Notes under the pieces: generated by a model | The model's database searches: none | Told to the model about the DNA's origin: nothing | The model's input: the letters and a program-made list of their open reading frames with translations, nothing else | Made by a program: the position numbers and the translations under genes | Assembly (NCBI RefSeq): GCF_011761355.1 | Contig: NZ_JAASRW010000003.1 | Location: forward strand, 581,188 to 645,187 | Source of the DNA: Paenibacillus lupini | GTDB taxonomy: Bacteria > Bacillota > Bacilli > Paenibacillales > Paenibacillaceae | Reading direction: 5' to 3' | Length of the DNA: 64,000 nt | Part shown: positions 34,127-42,872 of the stretch, in pieces | Position numbering within the stretch: position 1 is the first letter of the stretch | Layout of the letters: each line of letters starts with the position of its first letter

Positions 34127-35008
34127 TTAGTAATGAGTGGCAATGACTTCTTTTATCCGTTTCTTTAATTGCTCACAAGCTATAGAGGGATAAATCGTTT
34201 CGCGTTTTTGAAGAAGACCAACAGGAATAGACGCCGGATCCCAATCGACAGGGACGGGGATAACACCCTTCGGTAGCGGAGTGGTGGCGAGCACGGCGCC
34301 AACGGAAGGAACCTGCGCTACGAAGCCTGGAATAGCAGATATTTGGCTGACAGAATACAGCTGCGGCACTTTTTCATGTCTCGCGAATTGCTTCGTTAAG
34401 CTTATGTAATAAAGGCAAGTTGGGCCACCAACGAACATGAGGTGCTGAAGCAAGTCCTCGAATTTCACAGGATGATTGTGGTCGTGTATGGGATGGTTCT
34501 CAGCAGCTACGAATACAATCTTCTCCTCATACAAAGGTTCAAAGCGTAATTCAGACATGTCACTTGGCTCACCACAAATGGCAAAATCGATCTGCTGATG
34601 GCGAAGCTCCGTTGACAGCTGATCGGTATTTCCGATAACAAAGCTGCAGGTCACACCGGGCTTTGTTTCACGAAACAGCTGCAAAGCTTCCGGCATGATC
34701 TGCCTGGCGTGAGTCTCCAGCATACCAACATGAATGGTGCCGGTTTCTTCCTGCAGTACTGCTTTTGCCTGGTCGGCGACATAATGCCAGTGTTGAATCA
34801 GCCGATCAACCTCAGCGGCATAGATTCGGCCGGCAGGTGTCAGCTCTGCTTCCCAGCCCCGATTGAAAAGCTGAAAGCCAAGCTCCTTCTCCAACCGCTG
34901 AATCTGGTTCGTAATTGTAGACTGTGCATAATTGAGCTTTGCGGCTGCTTTGGCGAAGCTGCCTTCTTTTAAGATCGTTTGAAAGGCGGTTAGTTCCTTT
35001 AAATCCAT
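34127..35008 (-). CDS. LysR family transcriptional regulator
   Basis: 293 residues. The N-terminal winged HTH is complete (MDLKELTAFQTILKEGSFAK, then AAKLNYAQSTITNQIQRLEK), followed by a periplasmic-binding-like effector domain. It is divergent from the tautomerase/CMD gene pair, the classic LysR layout, so it probably controls them and itself. A 14-bp inverted repeat lies in the shared promoter region. The effector is unknown. Confidence 0.9.
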   Translation of the reverse strand: MDLKELTAFQTILKEGSFAKAAAKLNYAQSTITNQIQRLEKELGFQLFNRGWEAELTPAGRIYAAEVDRLIQHWHYVADQAKAVLQEETGTIHVGMLETHARQIMPEALQLFRETKPGVTCSFVIGNTDQLSTELRHQQIDFAICGEPSDMSELRFEPLYEEKIVFVAAENHPIHDHNHPVKFEDLLQHLMFVGGPTCLYYISLTKQFARHEKVPQLYSVSQISAIPGFVAQVPSVGAVLATTPLPKGVIPVPVDWDPASIPVGLLQKRETIYPSIACEQLKKRIKEVIATHY

Positions 35009-35022
35009 GGCTTCATCTCCAT

Positions 35023-35064
35023 CTATATAACTGAATGAGTTGTTTAATTAATTCAATTATATAG
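35023..35064. promoter_or_regulatory. Inverted repeat in the LysR/tautomerase divergent promoter
   Basis: CTATATAACTGAAT (35023-35036) and ATTCAATTATATAG (35051-35064) are complementary at 13 of 14 positions with a 14-bp spacer. The position between divergent LysR and target genes suits an operator. Confidence 0.6.
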
Positions 35065-35115
35065 ATTTAGACGAGGGAGATACAATAAAAGCATCTCAAC
35101 CAAGGAGTGATGCTT

Positions 35116-35535
35116 ATGCCTTTTATTCGGGTCAGTTATAGAGAGGATCAGTATGCAGGAGGGGAACTGCCGCTCATCAGCCGTGAGATTCATGCTGCGT
35201 TGATGGAGCATTTTCGCGTGCCGGAGGATGATTATTTCCAGCTATTCCATGCTCATAAACCAAGTGAGTTTTTCTACAGCCCAAATTACTTGAATGTCGA
35301 GAGGACGGATCGGCTGCTATATATCCAGATTACACTCAAGTCCGGACGAACCGTGGAGCAGAAGAAAAGCTTCTATTCAGAGCTTGCGCAGCGTCTGAGT
35401 AAGATCGGCATTCGTGCGGAGGACGTCTTTGTTGTGCTGGTTGGCACGGAGTTTGAGGATTGGACCTTTGGCAACGGAATCGCTCAGATGCTCGAAACCG
35501 TAAGGGAGGTACAGCCTCATGCATCCGAAGATTGA
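35116..35535 (+). CDS. Tautomerase (4-oxalocrotonate tautomerase superfamily)
   Basis: ATG 35116 (AAGGAG 8 bp upstream) places Pro directly after Met (MPFIRVSYREDQ), giving the N-terminal catalytic proline after Met removal. 139 residues, the long tautomerase form (two beta-alpha-beta halves, LPLISREIHAALMEHF and TVEQKKSFYSELAQRLSKIG). It isomerises an unsaturated keto acid or phenylpyruvate-like compound. It overlaps the CMD-family gene by 17 bp and diverges from a LysR regulator, suggesting a small aromatic or detoxification operon. The true substrate is unknown. Confidence 0.85.
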   Translation: MPFIRVSYREDQYAGGELPLISREIHAALMEHFRVPEDDYFQLFHAHKPSEFFYSPNYLNVERTDRLLYIQITLKSGRTVEQKKSFYSELAQRLSKIGIRAEDVFVVLVGTEFEDWTFGNGIAQMLETVREVQPHASED

Positions 35536-35836
35536 TACGACTAGTGTAAAAGAGAACTATGGCGACTTCGCACCTGCGTTTGCCCGATATTCCGATGAAA
35601 TCCTGTTCGGAGATTTATGGCGCAGAGAAGAGCTGCCACTTAGAGAGCGGAGCTTAATTACGGTCGCAGCACTTGTGGCAGGGGGACATACCGAGCAGCT
35701 TCCTTATCATCTTCGTCTTGCGCAAGAGAATGGCCTAACCAAGGAAGAGCTTATTGAGGCCGTTACTCACTTAGCTTTTTATGTAGGCTGGCCAAGGGCG
35801 GCCTCCGCTTTAGAACGGATTAGGTCCGATAGCTAG
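35519..35836 (+). CDS. Carboxymuconolactone decarboxylase (CMD/AhpD-like) family protein
   Basis: 105 residues. The CMD core is present: ELPLRERSLITVAALVAGGH, then TEQLPYHLRLAQENGLTKEE and VTHLAFYVGWPRAASALER. No CxxC pair is present, so it belongs with the decarboxylase-like rather than the AhpD peroxidase-type members. It is translated from within the tautomerase gene end. Probably a small trimer or hexamer acting on the same compound class. A terminator follows. Confidence 0.87.
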   Translation: MHPKIDTTSVKENYGDFAPAFARYSDEILFGDLWRREELPLRERSLITVAALVAGGHTEQLPYHLRLAQENGLTKEELIEAVTHLAFYVGWPRAASALERIRSDS

Positions 35837-35844
35837 TAGAAATG

Positions 35845-35877
35845 AAAACGAAGGCATCTTGTGATGCTTTCGTTTTT
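35845..35877 (+). terminator. Terminator of the tautomerase-CMD operon
   Basis: AAAACGAAGGCATC (35845-35858) pairs with GATGCTTTCGTTTT (35863-35876) apart from one G-T pair, loop TTGT, then TT. Confidence 0.85.
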
Positions 35878-35959
35878 TGTTTGTCCTTTACGACATTAAG
35901 GAGAAGACGATATGATAGTAATATAGAAAAATATGGATAATAAAGAGGGTGTGAGGTCG

Positions 35960-36376
35960 ATGGGTTTTACTGAACTGGAAGGCCATCGGGTCAAGCTGCT
36001 GCCGCTGGAGCCGCAGCATGCCAAGGCTTTGTACGAATGCTCCCGCTCAGATGAACTGTGGAAGTATCTTCCTGTTAAAGTGCAAACGGAGCAGGAGATG
36101 GAGAGCTTTGTTCTTAACGCGATAAAAGGCCGAGAACGGGGCGATGAATTCCCTTTTGCCGTCTTCGACAAACAGCATAATCGAATTATTGGAACAACAA
36201 GATTTCTGCGGATTGCCCCTTCTCATCGTAACTTGAATATCGGCTGGACCTGGTATTCACCAGAGGTGTGGCGGACGGAAGTAAATACCGAGTGCAAATA
36301 CTTACTCTTGAAATATGCCTTTGAACAATGGGAAGCGGTTAGAGTGGAGCTCATTACAACAACGACACATCACTGA
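35960..36376 (+). pseudogene. RimL-type GNAT acetyltransferase, C-terminus lost
   Basis: ATG 35960 follows GTGAGG. The first ~130 residues match RimJ/RimL acetyltransferases: GFTELEGHRVKLLPLEPQHA, IIGTTRFLRI, NIGWTWYSPEVWRTEVNTE and LLLKYAFEQWEAVRVEL. The protein then ends after ITTTTHH, where these enzymes normally continue about 50 residues with a conserved N-R-SQ-AIERLGA element. The acetyl-CoA pocket is therefore incomplete. It lies next to another deletion remnant (36418-36685). Confidence 0.7.
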
Positions 36377-36417
36377 AGGAACATCTTGTAAGGCTTTTAA
36401 GCAGGGAGGTGTAGAGG

Positions 36418-36685
36418 ATGGCATTTGCTCCAAAAATAGATTGGTGGCTTTCTTTGATCATATGGAGCTGTATTGTCTTATTGTTCCTGGCAGCAATATC
36501 TCCTTTTGTTATAGGTGGAGCCGGAACTCTTGTAACGATCTTTATTGTTGCCTTATGCTTGCCCTGTGCGTTGCTTATACTATGGCTATGGGTGGACGTA
36601 TCTTATGATCTATATTTCACCACTTCATCAAGATGCTTTCATAGCGGAGCTTCAGCGCAAATGCCCGCAATTAAAGCTTGATTGA
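36418..36685 (+). pseudogene. PH-domain (DUF1200/SunI-like) membrane protein with internal deletion
   Basis: ATG 36418 has GGGAGGTG upstream and encodes two membrane helices (SLIIWSCIVLLFLAAISPFV and FIVALCLPCALLILWLWVDV). The frame then stops being family-like. In the next frame, TCACCACTTCATCAAGATGC onward reads ISPLHQDAFIAELQRKCPQL to a TGA at 36685, the usual end of these proteins. The intervening PH-fold region (roughly 60-70 residues) is missing and the junction near 36605-36615 is out of frame. Function unknown in any case. Confidence 0.65.
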
Positions 36686-36725
36686 GCATACTGAGAAGCA
36701 GCTTGCCGCCGCAGGCAAATGTATT

Positions 36726-36750
36726 AAGCCCCATATATGAGGGCTTTCTT
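36726..36750 (+). terminator. Terminator before the YesM-type kinase gene
   Basis: AAGCCC (36726-36731) and GGGCTT (36741-36746) with a 9-nt loop, followed by TCTTTTTTTT. Confidence 0.7.
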
Positions 36751-36808
36751 TTTTTTAGTGATTTTGTGTATAGTAGTGGCTACAGATAGTAGGGCGGGAG
36801 GGCTCGAG

Positions 36809-38557
36809 TTGTTCCAGTTCAATCGGATAAACACATTACGGAATCAGATTTTCTTAGGCTTTATGCTCGTTATGCTGCTGGTACTTGTGTCTGTAGGCTT
36901 TTTCACGTATGGACAAGTCTCGGAGCTGCTGCGCAATAATGCTGAGAAGCATATTCAGCAGACAGCGGTGCAGGCTACAGGGAAGATGGACGTTCTGCTG
37001 CATCAAATGGATACGTTTACAATGCAGGTGGCAACTAATGCATCCATTCAAACTCTGATGGCCAAGGAAGTTGGCGGTACGCAGCTCACATTCGAGGAGC
37101 GGCAGGTCCTGCAGCATGAAATCCGGAAGCAGCAGGCTTATGTAAGTGGGGTGCAGTCCATTGAGCTGTATACGAACGGCTTTCGGGTGCTGTTTCCTCT
37201 GACAGACATCAGCCTGTTCAACCGGGTGCCAAATGAATGGATCCGCCAGGTAGATCATGCCGCGGGGCAACTGGTGTGGTTCGGGATTGATCCAAAAAAT
37301 CCAAATCAGATTACAGCGATCCGCCGCGTTCGATTGATTGACCAGTCTTTTTCGAATGCAGGGTATTTATTGGTTCGTATTGATAAAAAATATTTTGAGC
37401 TGATTGATAATGAAACGTCCAGCAAAGAAGAGATGGGGCTGATCGATGGCTCTGGCCAGATTATTGCTGCTAATTTCTCGGATGATATTCCGCAGGATGT
37501 CCTTCAGCAAACGGACCGCGAGAAAATTACGATGAACGGCAAAGCGTTTATTCCGGTGCAAAAGCAGCTTGATGCGGCGGCAGGCTGGAAGGTGCTTATT
37601 CTGACGCCGGTTGATTATGCGACAGAGGGAATCTCGGTCCTTCGAACAGCTATTGAGATATCTGTTATGGTTGGGGGATTGTTGTTCCTGATCTTAACGT
37701 TTATCCTGTCGACGATGATTACGAGTCCAATCCTTAATCTGATTAAAGCAATGCGTGGGGCAAAATATGGCTCACTGAAGCCGATTCCTGTTACCTCCTC
37801 GACCCTGGAGATTAATGAACTTAATAATACGTACAATCAAATGGTCGCCTCGTTAAATGAATTAATTGAGGTCGTTTATCAGAAGGAGATTATACAGAGC
37901 CGGACAGAGCTGAAGGCACTGCAGGCACAGATTAACCCCCATTTCCTATTCAATACTCTTGAGGCTCTCTATTGGGCGCTTGAAGACAAAGAGGAAGAAG
38001 AGCTTTCGCAGGTCGTTGTTGCGATGTCAGGCTTATTCCGTTATGTCATAAACCCTGCTGACGATGACGAATGGGTAACGGTGGCGGATGAGCTGGAGCA
38101 TGCTGAGCGTTATCTCAAAATTATGGAGATGCGCCTGATTGATCGCCTCACTTGGCAGATTGAAGCAGAGGAAAGCTGCCGCCGTGTTCCTATTCCGAAG
38201 CTGCTTATCCAGCCGCTTGTGGAGAACGCAATCTCACATGGAGTAGAGCAGCAGCTTGGACAAGGCGCAGTTGTAATTACCGTGGAGCCTTCGGACCGCA
38301 CAGGCTATATTCGCGTATCTGTCTTCGATAATGGTCCGGGAATGAGCTTTGATAAGGTGCAGTCGCTGTATGCCGCAATGAAGCTTGGGCATGTACATGA
38401 TGCCAAAGGCACTGGAGTTGGGATATCGAATGTGGATCGCAGGTTAAGGCTTTACTACGGGGAAGAGGCAGAAGGACTGCAGATACAGAGCGAGCAAGGA
38501 GTGGGCACAAAGATGTCCTTTGAAATACCGATTGAGCATGGGGGCGAGTTGAAATGA
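36809..38557 (+). CDS. Sensor histidine kinase, YesM family (sugar transport control)
   Basis: A TTG start at 36809 has GGGAGGG 7 bp upstream; a longer frame from 36737 runs through a terminator and is unlikely. 582 residues: helix 1 (QIFLGFMLVMLLVLVSVGFF), an extracellular dCache-like domain, helix 2 (ISVMVGGLLFLILTFILSTM), HAMP, His_kinase with QINPHFLFNTLEALYWALED carrying the phospho-acceptor His, and HATPase_c with DNGPGM and GTGVGISNVDRRL. It overlaps the AraC-type regulator by 4 bp. Such pairs sense a sugar, often through the binding protein, and switch on the adjacent importer. Confidence 0.93.
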   Translation: MFQFNRINTLRNQIFLGFMLVMLLVLVSVGFFTYGQVSELLRNNAEKHIQQTAVQATGKMDVLLHQMDTFTMQVATNASIQTLMAKEVGGTQLTFEERQVLQHEIRKQQAYVSGVQSIELYTNGFRVLFPLTDISLFNRVPNEWIRQVDHAAGQLVWFGIDPKNPNQITAIRRVRLIDQSFSNAGYLLVRIDKKYFELIDNETSSKEEMGLIDGSGQIIAANFSDDIPQDVLQQTDREKITMNGKAFIPVQKQLDAAAGWKVLILTPVDYATEGISVLRTAIEISVMVGGLLFLILTFILSTMITSPILNLIKAMRGAKYGSLKPIPVTSSTLEINELNNTYNQMVASLNELIEVVYQKEIIQSRTELKALQAQINPHFLFNTLEALYWALEDKEEEELSQVVVAMSGLFRYVINPADDDEWVTVADELEHAERYLKIMEMRLIDRLTWQIEAEESCRRVPIPKLLIQPLVENAISHGVEQQLGQGAVVITVEPSDRTGYIRVSVFDNGPGMSFDKVQSLYAAMKLGHVHDAKGTGVGISNVDRRLRLYYGEEAEGLQIQSEQGVGTKMSFEIPIEHGGELK

Positions 38558-39342
38558 AGACAATACTAATCGTGGATGATGAACCAAGAACAAGAGAAGG
38601 TGTACGTAAAGTGCTGGAGTCCTGGTCTGCAGGACGTTACCGTATAACGACGTCAACCAGCGCAGTTGAGGCATTAAAGTGGCTGGATGAGAATGAAGCT
38701 AATCTTGTCATCACCGATATCCGGATGCCGGAGATTAATGGGCTGGAGCTAGTGGAGAAGCTGAGAGAAAGGCCTCATTCTCCTGTTATTATCGTGATTT
38801 CCGGCCATCCACAGTTTGATTACGCGCACAAAGCGCTGCAGTTTGGCGTTATCGAATATTTACTTAAGCCTTTAGATAAAACCAAGCTTGTTGAGGCAGT
38901 GGAGCTTGCTTTCCGCCGTGAAGAAGAAATGAATCGGGTTGAACGAATGGAGCGGATCGTTGATACGAAGCTGCTGGAGACAACGGAGCAGGAAACCCAA
39001 TACGGTACGCAGGTGAAAGAAGCGATTCAATATCTGGATGAACATCTAGGTGAGTCGATCACGATGAAGGATACTGCGGACTACTTGCATATGAATGCGA
39101 GTTATTTCAGTGTGCTTTTCAAAGAGCAGTCCGGGCTTACATTCAGTGATTATTTAACAAGACGAAGAATGCAAAGAGCCAAGGAATTGCTGATGAATAC
39201 ACGTCTTTCTATAAATGAAATTGCCGAGAAGGTCGGGTACCAAACAGCCAAATATTTCGTGAAAGTATTCCGTTCACATGAAGGAGTCAGCCCCGGGCAA
39301 TACCGGAAGGGCGTTTCTCATGCAGAAGAGACAATCCAATAA
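38554..39342 (+). CDS. Response regulator with AraC-type output, YesN family
   Basis: 262 residues. Receiver with Asp8-Asp9, phospho-acceptor Asp55 (VITDIRMP) and KPLDK. A short linker follows, then a C-terminal double HTH (LGESITMKDTADYLHMNASY and LSINEIAEKVGYQTAKYFVK, ending GVSPGQYRKG). Its ATG overlaps the kinase stop. It presumably activates transcription of the binding protein and permeases starting 100 bp downstream. Confidence 0.94.
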   Translation: MKTILIVDDEPRTREGVRKVLESWSAGRYRITTSTSAVEALKWLDENEANLVITDIRMPEINGLELVEKLRERPHSPVIIVISGHPQFDYAHKALQFGVIEYLLKPLDKTKLVEAVELAFRREEEMNRVERMERIVDTKLLETTEQETQYGTQVKEAIQYLDEHLGESITMKDTADYLHMNASYFSVLFKEQSGLTFSDYLTRRRMQRAKELLMNTRLSINEIAEKVGYQTAKYFVKVFRSHEGVSPGQYRKGVSHAEETIQ

Positions 39343-39382
39343 AAGTAGTACTTTTCCCAATTCATATGACCTTATGCTGCTG

Positions 39383-39396
39383 TGAAAGCGCTGTTA
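39383..39396 (+). promoter_or_regulatory. Candidate cre (CcpA) site upstream of the sugar importer
   Basis: TGAAAGCGCTGTTA matches the cre pattern TGNAANCGNTNNCA at all fixed positions but one (T for C at position 13). It lies 48 bp before the GTG of the binding-protein gene, suggesting carbon catabolite repression. Confidence 0.55.
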
Positions 39397-39443
39397 CAAT
39401 TTATTTAGCAACACAAACACATCAGTCAAAAGGGGTTGTAAAC

Positions 39444-40790
39444 GTGTTCAAACAAACAAAGTGGATGACAGTGGCACTTATTCTAAGCCTGGCAGTTGTG
39501 ACTGCGGCATGCGGCAATAACAACAACAGCAGCTCAAATGGCGGCAACACAGCGTCTAACGGGGGCTCTTCTGAAAGCGGTTCCGATAAGAAAGTGACGA
39601 TTAACTTCATGCATCTGTGGCCGGAAGGCGTATCCGCAGGTCAGAATAAAATTGTGAATCAAATCATCGACGATTATCAAAAAGAACATCCAAACGTTAC
39701 AGTCAAGCAAGAGGTTCTGGATAACGAGCAATACAAGAACAAATTGAAAGTCCTCTCTGCTTCCAATCAACTTCCTGATGTAGGTGTAACTTGGGCAGCA
39801 GGCTTCCTGAAGCCTTATGTTGACGGTAATTTATTCACACCAGTTGACGATCTGCTGAGCGGCGAACTGAACGGTAAATTCGTAGCAGGTACAACAGAAG
39901 CTTATGCAATTGAAGACAAAACGTATGCGCTTCCACTGGAGTTCAACATTGCTCCAATCTACTACAACAAAGAAATTTTCAAAAAATATAACCTTGAAAT
40001 CCCTACAACCTACGATCAATTCAAAACGGTTGTAAAAACACTTTCGGATAACGGCGTTGCTCCAATCGCTCTTGGTAACAAAGACCGCTGGACAGGTTCC
40101 CTGTGGTATATGTACCTGGCTGACCGCATCGCTGGTCAAGAAACAGTAGCTAATGCGATTACAGGCAAAGCAAAATTCACAGATCCAGGCCTGCAGCAAG
40201 CAGCAACTGAAGTGCAGTCACTTGTTGATGCTAACGCATTCGTGAAAGGCTTTAACGGCCTGTCCAATGAAGAAGCAAAATCCGAATTTACGAACGGCAA
40301 TGCGGCTATGTACCTGATGGGTACTTGGGACCTGCCTAACTTCACAACGAATGAAGATATTCCACAATCGTTCCGCGACAACGTTGGATTCTTCAAATTC
40401 CCAACGGTTGAAGGCGGTAAAGGCAACGCGGACAGCTGGGTTGGCGGACCTGGTGTAGGCCTCTTCGTATCGGAAAACTCGAAAGTGAAAGATGAAGCAA
40501 AAGCTTTCGTTCAATACTTCGTAACGAAGTGGGGCGAGAAATCCGTAACTGGCGCAGGTGTTATCCCAGCTACAAAGATCGATACATCAACACTTGAGCT
40601 GCCGCAACTGTACATCGACCTGTTCAACGAACTGAACAAAGCAAGCAGCATCACCTTGTTCGCAGACGTTCAATTGCCGGCTAATGCGGCTGAAACTCAT
40701 CTGAACATGATCCAATCGCTCTTTGGCAAAGCGGTTAAGCCAGACAAATTCGCAGCTGAGCAAGACGCTGCGATTGCGAAAGGCAACTAA
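39444..40790 (+). CDS. Carbohydrate ABC transporter substrate-binding lipoprotein (MalE/UgpB-like)
   Basis: GTG 39444 follows AAAAGGGG. 448 residues. Lipobox VTAAC with Cys23, then an Asn/Ser/Gly-rich linker. SBP_bac_1 fold with INFMHLWPEGVSAGQ at the start, IVNQIIDDYQKEHPNVTVKQ, ALPLEFNIAPIYYNKEIFKK and FTNGNAAMYLMGTWDLPNF. It captures a sugar or oligosaccharide outside the cell for the MalF/MalG-type permeases that follow. No ATPase is encoded nearby; Bacillales usually share MsmX with such importers. Sugar not identifiable. Confidence 0.93.
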   Translation: MFKQTKWMTVALILSLAVVTAACGNNNNSSSNGGNTASNGGSSESGSDKKVTINFMHLWPEGVSAGQNKIVNQIIDDYQKEHPNVTVKQEVLDNEQYKNKLKVLSASNQLPDVGVTWAAGFLKPYVDGNLFTPVDDLLSGELNGKFVAGTTEAYAIEDKTYALPLEFNIAPIYYNKEIFKKYNLEIPTTYDQFKTVVKTLSDNGVAPIALGNKDRWTGSLWYMYLADRIAGQETVANAITGKAKFTDPGLQQAATEVQSLVDANAFVKGFNGLSNEEAKSEFTNGNAAMYLMGTWDLPNFTTNEDIPQSFRDNVGFFKFPTVEGGKGNADSWVGGPGVGLFVSENSKVKDEAKAFVQYFVTKWGEKSVTGAGVIPATKIDTSTLELPQLYIDLFNELNKASSITLFADVQLPANAAETHLNMIQSLFGKAVKPDKFAAEQDAAIAKGN

Positions 40791-40880
40791 GTCAGACATC
40801 TAGAATAGAGGAGGCCTATCCGGCCAGATGCAACTGACCGGATAGGAACTCTCCCCTTTTGCAGAAAGGAGTCGGCCAAT

Positions 40881-41762
40881 TTGGATAAAGTACTATCGAA
40901 CAAGAAAGTTATTGCACTGTATATCCTGCCTTCTTTGCTGCTTATTCTAGCTATCGTATATATTCCTATCGTTTTGACGGGCTATTACGGGCTAAATGAG
41001 TGGAACGGAATTGGAGCAATGAAGTGGGTTGGCTTGGATAACTACGCAACACTGATTAAAGATGAAGATTTCTGGAAAAGTGCAGGACATTCGCTTTTGC
41101 TAGCTGTATTTTCAATGGTCAGTCTTATCGTTTATCTTGTGGTAGCAATGGTATTAGCGGCAAAAATTAAAGGAGCAAATCTGTTCCGTAAAATTTACTT
41201 AATTCCGATGCTGCTGTCCTCAGTAGCAATTGCACAGCTTTGGCTCAAAATCTATCATCCTACTAACGGTATTATGAATAGTTTGCTGGAATCCCTTGGC
41301 GTTGCAAATCCCCCCGCTTGGCTTGCAGAAACGGATCTTGTTCTGTTCGCATTGTTTATTCCGATTCTGTGGCAATACGCGGGCTTCTATATTCTGATTT
41401 ATTACGCAGCACTGAAGAACATCCCGTCTTCACTTGAAGAAGCAGCTAAGATCGATGGAGCGAACTCCTTCCAAATTGCTTGGAGAATCAAATTCCCGCT
41501 CGTGATGGAAGTTGTTAAAGTAACGATTGTCCTTGCTGTGGTTGGTTCCTTGAAGTATTTCGACTTGATCTATGTAATGACTGACGGTGGTCCTAACGGC
41601 TCTAGTGAAGTAATGGCATCCTATATGTACCACAAAGCATTCAAAGCTTATGACTTCGGCTATGGCAGTGCAATTGGATTCTTCCTGCTCCTTATCTGTC
41701 TCATTGCGACTTATATCATCCGTAAGGCAACGGCAAGTAAGGATACGATTCAATATTCTTAA
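40881..41762 (+). CDS. Sugar ABC transporter permease (MalF/UgpA type)
   Basis: TTG start with AAAGGAG 10 bp upstream. 293 residues with six membrane helices. The EAA loop is present as SSLEEAAKIDGANSFQIAWR (about residues 185-204), which contacts the ATPase. The C-terminus carries LKYFDLIYVMTDGGP as in CUT1 permeases. It forms the channel with the next permease, from which it is separated by a hairpin-rich 120-bp interval. Confidence 0.93.
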   Translation: MDKVLSNKKVIALYILPSLLLILAIVYIPIVLTGYYGLNEWNGIGAMKWVGLDNYATLIKDEDFWKSAGHSLLLAVFSMVSLIVYLVVAMVLAAKIKGANLFRKIYLIPMLLSSVAIAQLWLKIYHPTNGIMNSLLESLGVANPPAWLAETDLVLFALFIPILWQYAGFYILIYYAALKNIPSSLEEAAKIDGANSFQIAWRIKFPLVMEVVKVTIVLAVVGSLKYFDLIYVMTDGGPNGSSEVMASYMYHKAFKAYDFGYGSAIGFFLLLICLIATYIIRKATASKDTIQYS

Positions 41763-41769
41763 GTTTTTC

Positions 41770-41858
41770 ATTCTGTAGGATTTTGCTTACGAAGCAAAGA
41801 ATCATATGCTTACGAAGTAAGAATCATCACGAACAGCCCTTGTAGGCTGTTTGTGTGA
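41770..41858 (+). repeat. Hairpin-rich spacer between the two permease genes
   Basis: Two direct repeats of about 23 bp, TGCTTACGAAGCAAAGAATC (41783) and TGCTTACGAAGTAAGAATC (41807), each with a small internal hairpin. Then CACGAACAGCC pairs with GGCTGTTTGTG. It could act as an mRNA processing or attenuation site between malF- and malG-type genes. Confidence 0.5.
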
Positions 41859-41884
41859 TCATTCTTTTTAGGAGGGTACGCTTC

Positions 41885-42763
41885 ATGTCATCTACAACTA
41901 TGAAACTGGGCGGCGAAGCGAAATCCGGTTCGAGAATAGGAATGAAGGTCGGCTATGCTGTACTGTACATTGTTCTCATTGCCGTTGCAGTGTTCCAGGT
42001 TTATCCGCTTGTCTGGTTAATGTTCTTCTCACTTAAGAATAACCAGGAAGTTTTTAATCTCTCGCCCTTTGCCTTGCCTTCCCCTCCACATTGGGAAAAC
42101 TACAGCAAAGTGTGGAGTGCTGGCAATATTGATACTTACTTCTTGAACAGTGTATGGATTACTGTTGCGGCTACCGTATTGACGATTGTCTTTGGCAGCT
42201 TGGTTACCTTCGCAATAACTCGTATGAAATGGAAGCTCAGCTCGCTTGTCCTTGGTCTCTTCATGGTAGCGATGATGATCCCCGTTCATTCGACGCTTAT
42301 TCCACTGTTCAGCATGTTTAACAAAGTACACCTGATCGACAATCCGTTGTCTCTGATCCTGTCATATGTGGCTTTTAATATGCCAATCACGATCATGATC
42401 CTTCTTGGCTTCTACTACGCGCTGCCGAAGGAAGTAGAAGAAGCGGCTGTTATTGACGGAGCAAGTATTCATACCGTCTTCTTCCGGATCATTTTCCCAA
42501 TGACAAGCTCGGTGCTCGCTACTACGGGAATCATCAACATGATCTACAACTGGAATGAATTTATTTTCGTCAACACGTTTATCAGCTCGGATAAGTTTAA
42601 AACATTGACCGTTGGTGTCCAGAACTTTATCGGTCAATACACAACCGACTGGGGCGCAATTGGTGCGACACTGATGATCAGTATTCTGCCAATCCTCATT
42701 ACGTTCCTGTTCCTCAGCGACCGTATTGTAGAAGGTATTGCTGCAGGCTCGGTAAAAGGTTAA
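41885..42763 (+). CDS. Sugar ABC transporter permease (MalG/AraQ type)
   Basis: ATG 41885 with AGGAGGG 8-10 bp upstream. 292 residues, six membrane helices. The EAA loop is LPKEVEEAAVIDGASIHTVF, and the C-terminus FLFLSDRIVEGIAAGSVKG is the standard MalG end. Final gene of the importer operon (binding protein, MalF-like, MalG-like), followed by a strong terminator and then a palindrome array. No glycosidase is in the operon to reveal the sugar. Confidence 0.93.
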   Translation: MSSTTMKLGGEAKSGSRIGMKVGYAVLYIVLIAVAVFQVYPLVWLMFFSLKNNQEVFNLSPFALPSPPHWENYSKVWSAGNIDTYFLNSVWITVAATVLTIVFGSLVTFAITRMKWKLSSLVLGLFMVAMMIPVHSTLIPLFSMFNKVHLIDNPLSLILSYVAFNMPITIMILLGFYYALPKEVEEAAVIDGASIHTVFFRIIFPMTSSVLATTGIINMIYNWNEFIFVNTFISSDKFKTLTVGVQNFIGQYTTDWGAIGATLMISILPILITFLFLSDRIVEGIAAGSVKG

Positions 42764-42781
42764 CTCTCTAAGTAAAGTAAA

Positions 42782-42836
42782 AAAGGAGCTATCCCATAAG
42801 TCATTAAAATGACGATGGGATGGCTCCTTTTTTTTT
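42782..42836 (+). terminator. Terminator of the sugar importer operon
   Basis: AAAAGGAGCTATCCCA pairs with TGGGATGGCTCCTTTT (one G-T), with an inner TCATT/AATGA stem. A run of nine or more T follows. Confidence 0.9.
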
Positions 42837-42872
42837 GGGAGTTAAGTGACAACCTCCCTATTCGAATGGAGA

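Noticed and set aside
36737..36808. Longer N-terminus of the YesM-type kinase starting at 36737
   Set aside because: It would be translated from the loop of an intrinsic terminator, lacks a ribosome-binding site and adds a non-family segment; the TTG at 36809 has a good site.
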